5,798 nucleotides of DNA from Bacillota bacterium (GTDB taxonomy: Bacteria; Bacillota; Clostridia; Lachnospirales; WQUN01): positions 1-5,798 of the forward strand of contig WQUN01000087.1 of the NCBI GenBank assembly GCA_009782085.1. Reading direction: 5' to 3'. Shown piece after piece: positions 5,712 to 5,798 of this stretch (positions are counted from its first letter, which is position 1; the number at the start of each line of letters is the position of its first letter). Position numbers and translations under genes: made by a program. The notes under the pieces are model-generated. The model saw only the letters and a program-made list of their open reading frames with translations, made no database searches and was not told where the DNA came from.

Positions 5712-5798
5712 GAAACCACCCCGGCGCTTCGCGCCACCCCTCCAAAGGAGGGGAATTTAGCCGTTCATTCCCCTCCTGTGTAGGGGTGCCGGCGTAGC
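5712..5798. repeat. Two head-to-head copies of a two-hairpin intergenic repeat
   Basis: The first copy (about 5714-5757, read on the minus strand) has hairpin CCCCTCC/GGAGGGG (5737-5753, AAA loop) and hairpin GGCGC/GCGCC (5723-5735, TTC loop), ending in CACCCCGG. The second copy (about 5767-5798, plus strand) reads ATTCCCCTCC, a variable loop, AGGGGTG, then CCGGCGTAGC, and is cut by the window end. Their shared outer ends, GGAGGGGAAT (5747-5756) and ATTCCCCTCC (5767-5776), can pair with each other. The pattern resembles dispersed palindromes known from clostridial genomes; that comparison is recalled, not searched. No gene is present from 5541 to 5798. Confidence 0.7.

Noticed and set aside
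5545..5745. 66-residue minus-strand frame upstream of mecA
   Set aside because: It runs through the hairpin repeats, the direct repeat and the mecA promoter, and has no recognisable domain.

Overview
The window looks like an ordinary chromosomal stretch of a GC-rich member of the Bacillota, most likely a clostridial lineage. Two things point there: a MecA-type adaptor gene, a family essentially confined to Bacillota, and the order dusB - greA - lysS, a familiar arrangement in Clostridia. The genes are GC-rich yet use many ATA (Ile) and AGG (Arg) codons, and the gaps between them are AT-richer and full of small palindromic repeats. No species can be named from this sequence.

Layout. Bases 1-226 hold a long perfect inverted repeat and the leader of dusB. 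dusB (227-1198, +) encodes a tRNA-dihydrouridine synthase. A 317-base gap (1199-1515) carries a MITE-like palindromic element and a possible promoter. greA (1516-1986, +), a transcript-cleavage factor, and lysS (2012-3517, +), lysyl-tRNA synthetase, are 25 bases apart and probably co-transcribed. A repeat-filled gap (3518-3730) precedes a second pair: a pncA-type nicotinamidase (3731-4282, +) and a DJ-1/PfpI-family gene (4312-4875, +). On the other strand, mecA (5531-4872, -) converges on the DJ-1 gene, and the two stop codons overlap. mecA has the best promoter in the window, with an 18-base direct repeat just upstream of its -35 box. The remaining sequence to 5798 is a cluster of hairpin repeats with no gene.

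Function. The first three genes belong to the translation and transcription core: tRNA modification, RNA polymerase rescue and tRNA charging. The second pair covers NAD salvage and probably carbonyl or oxidative-stress protein quality control. MecA would feed substrates to the ClpC-ClpP protease. All six genes look intact.

I do not see a new defence, mobile or biosynthetic system. The most interesting signals are (i) short hairpin repeats that share a fixed skeleton while their stems differ by compensatory changes, (ii) the duplicated 18-mer at the mecA promoter, and (iii) unusual residues, including a Pro in place of the usual Tyr/His, in the lysine-binding region of LysRS.
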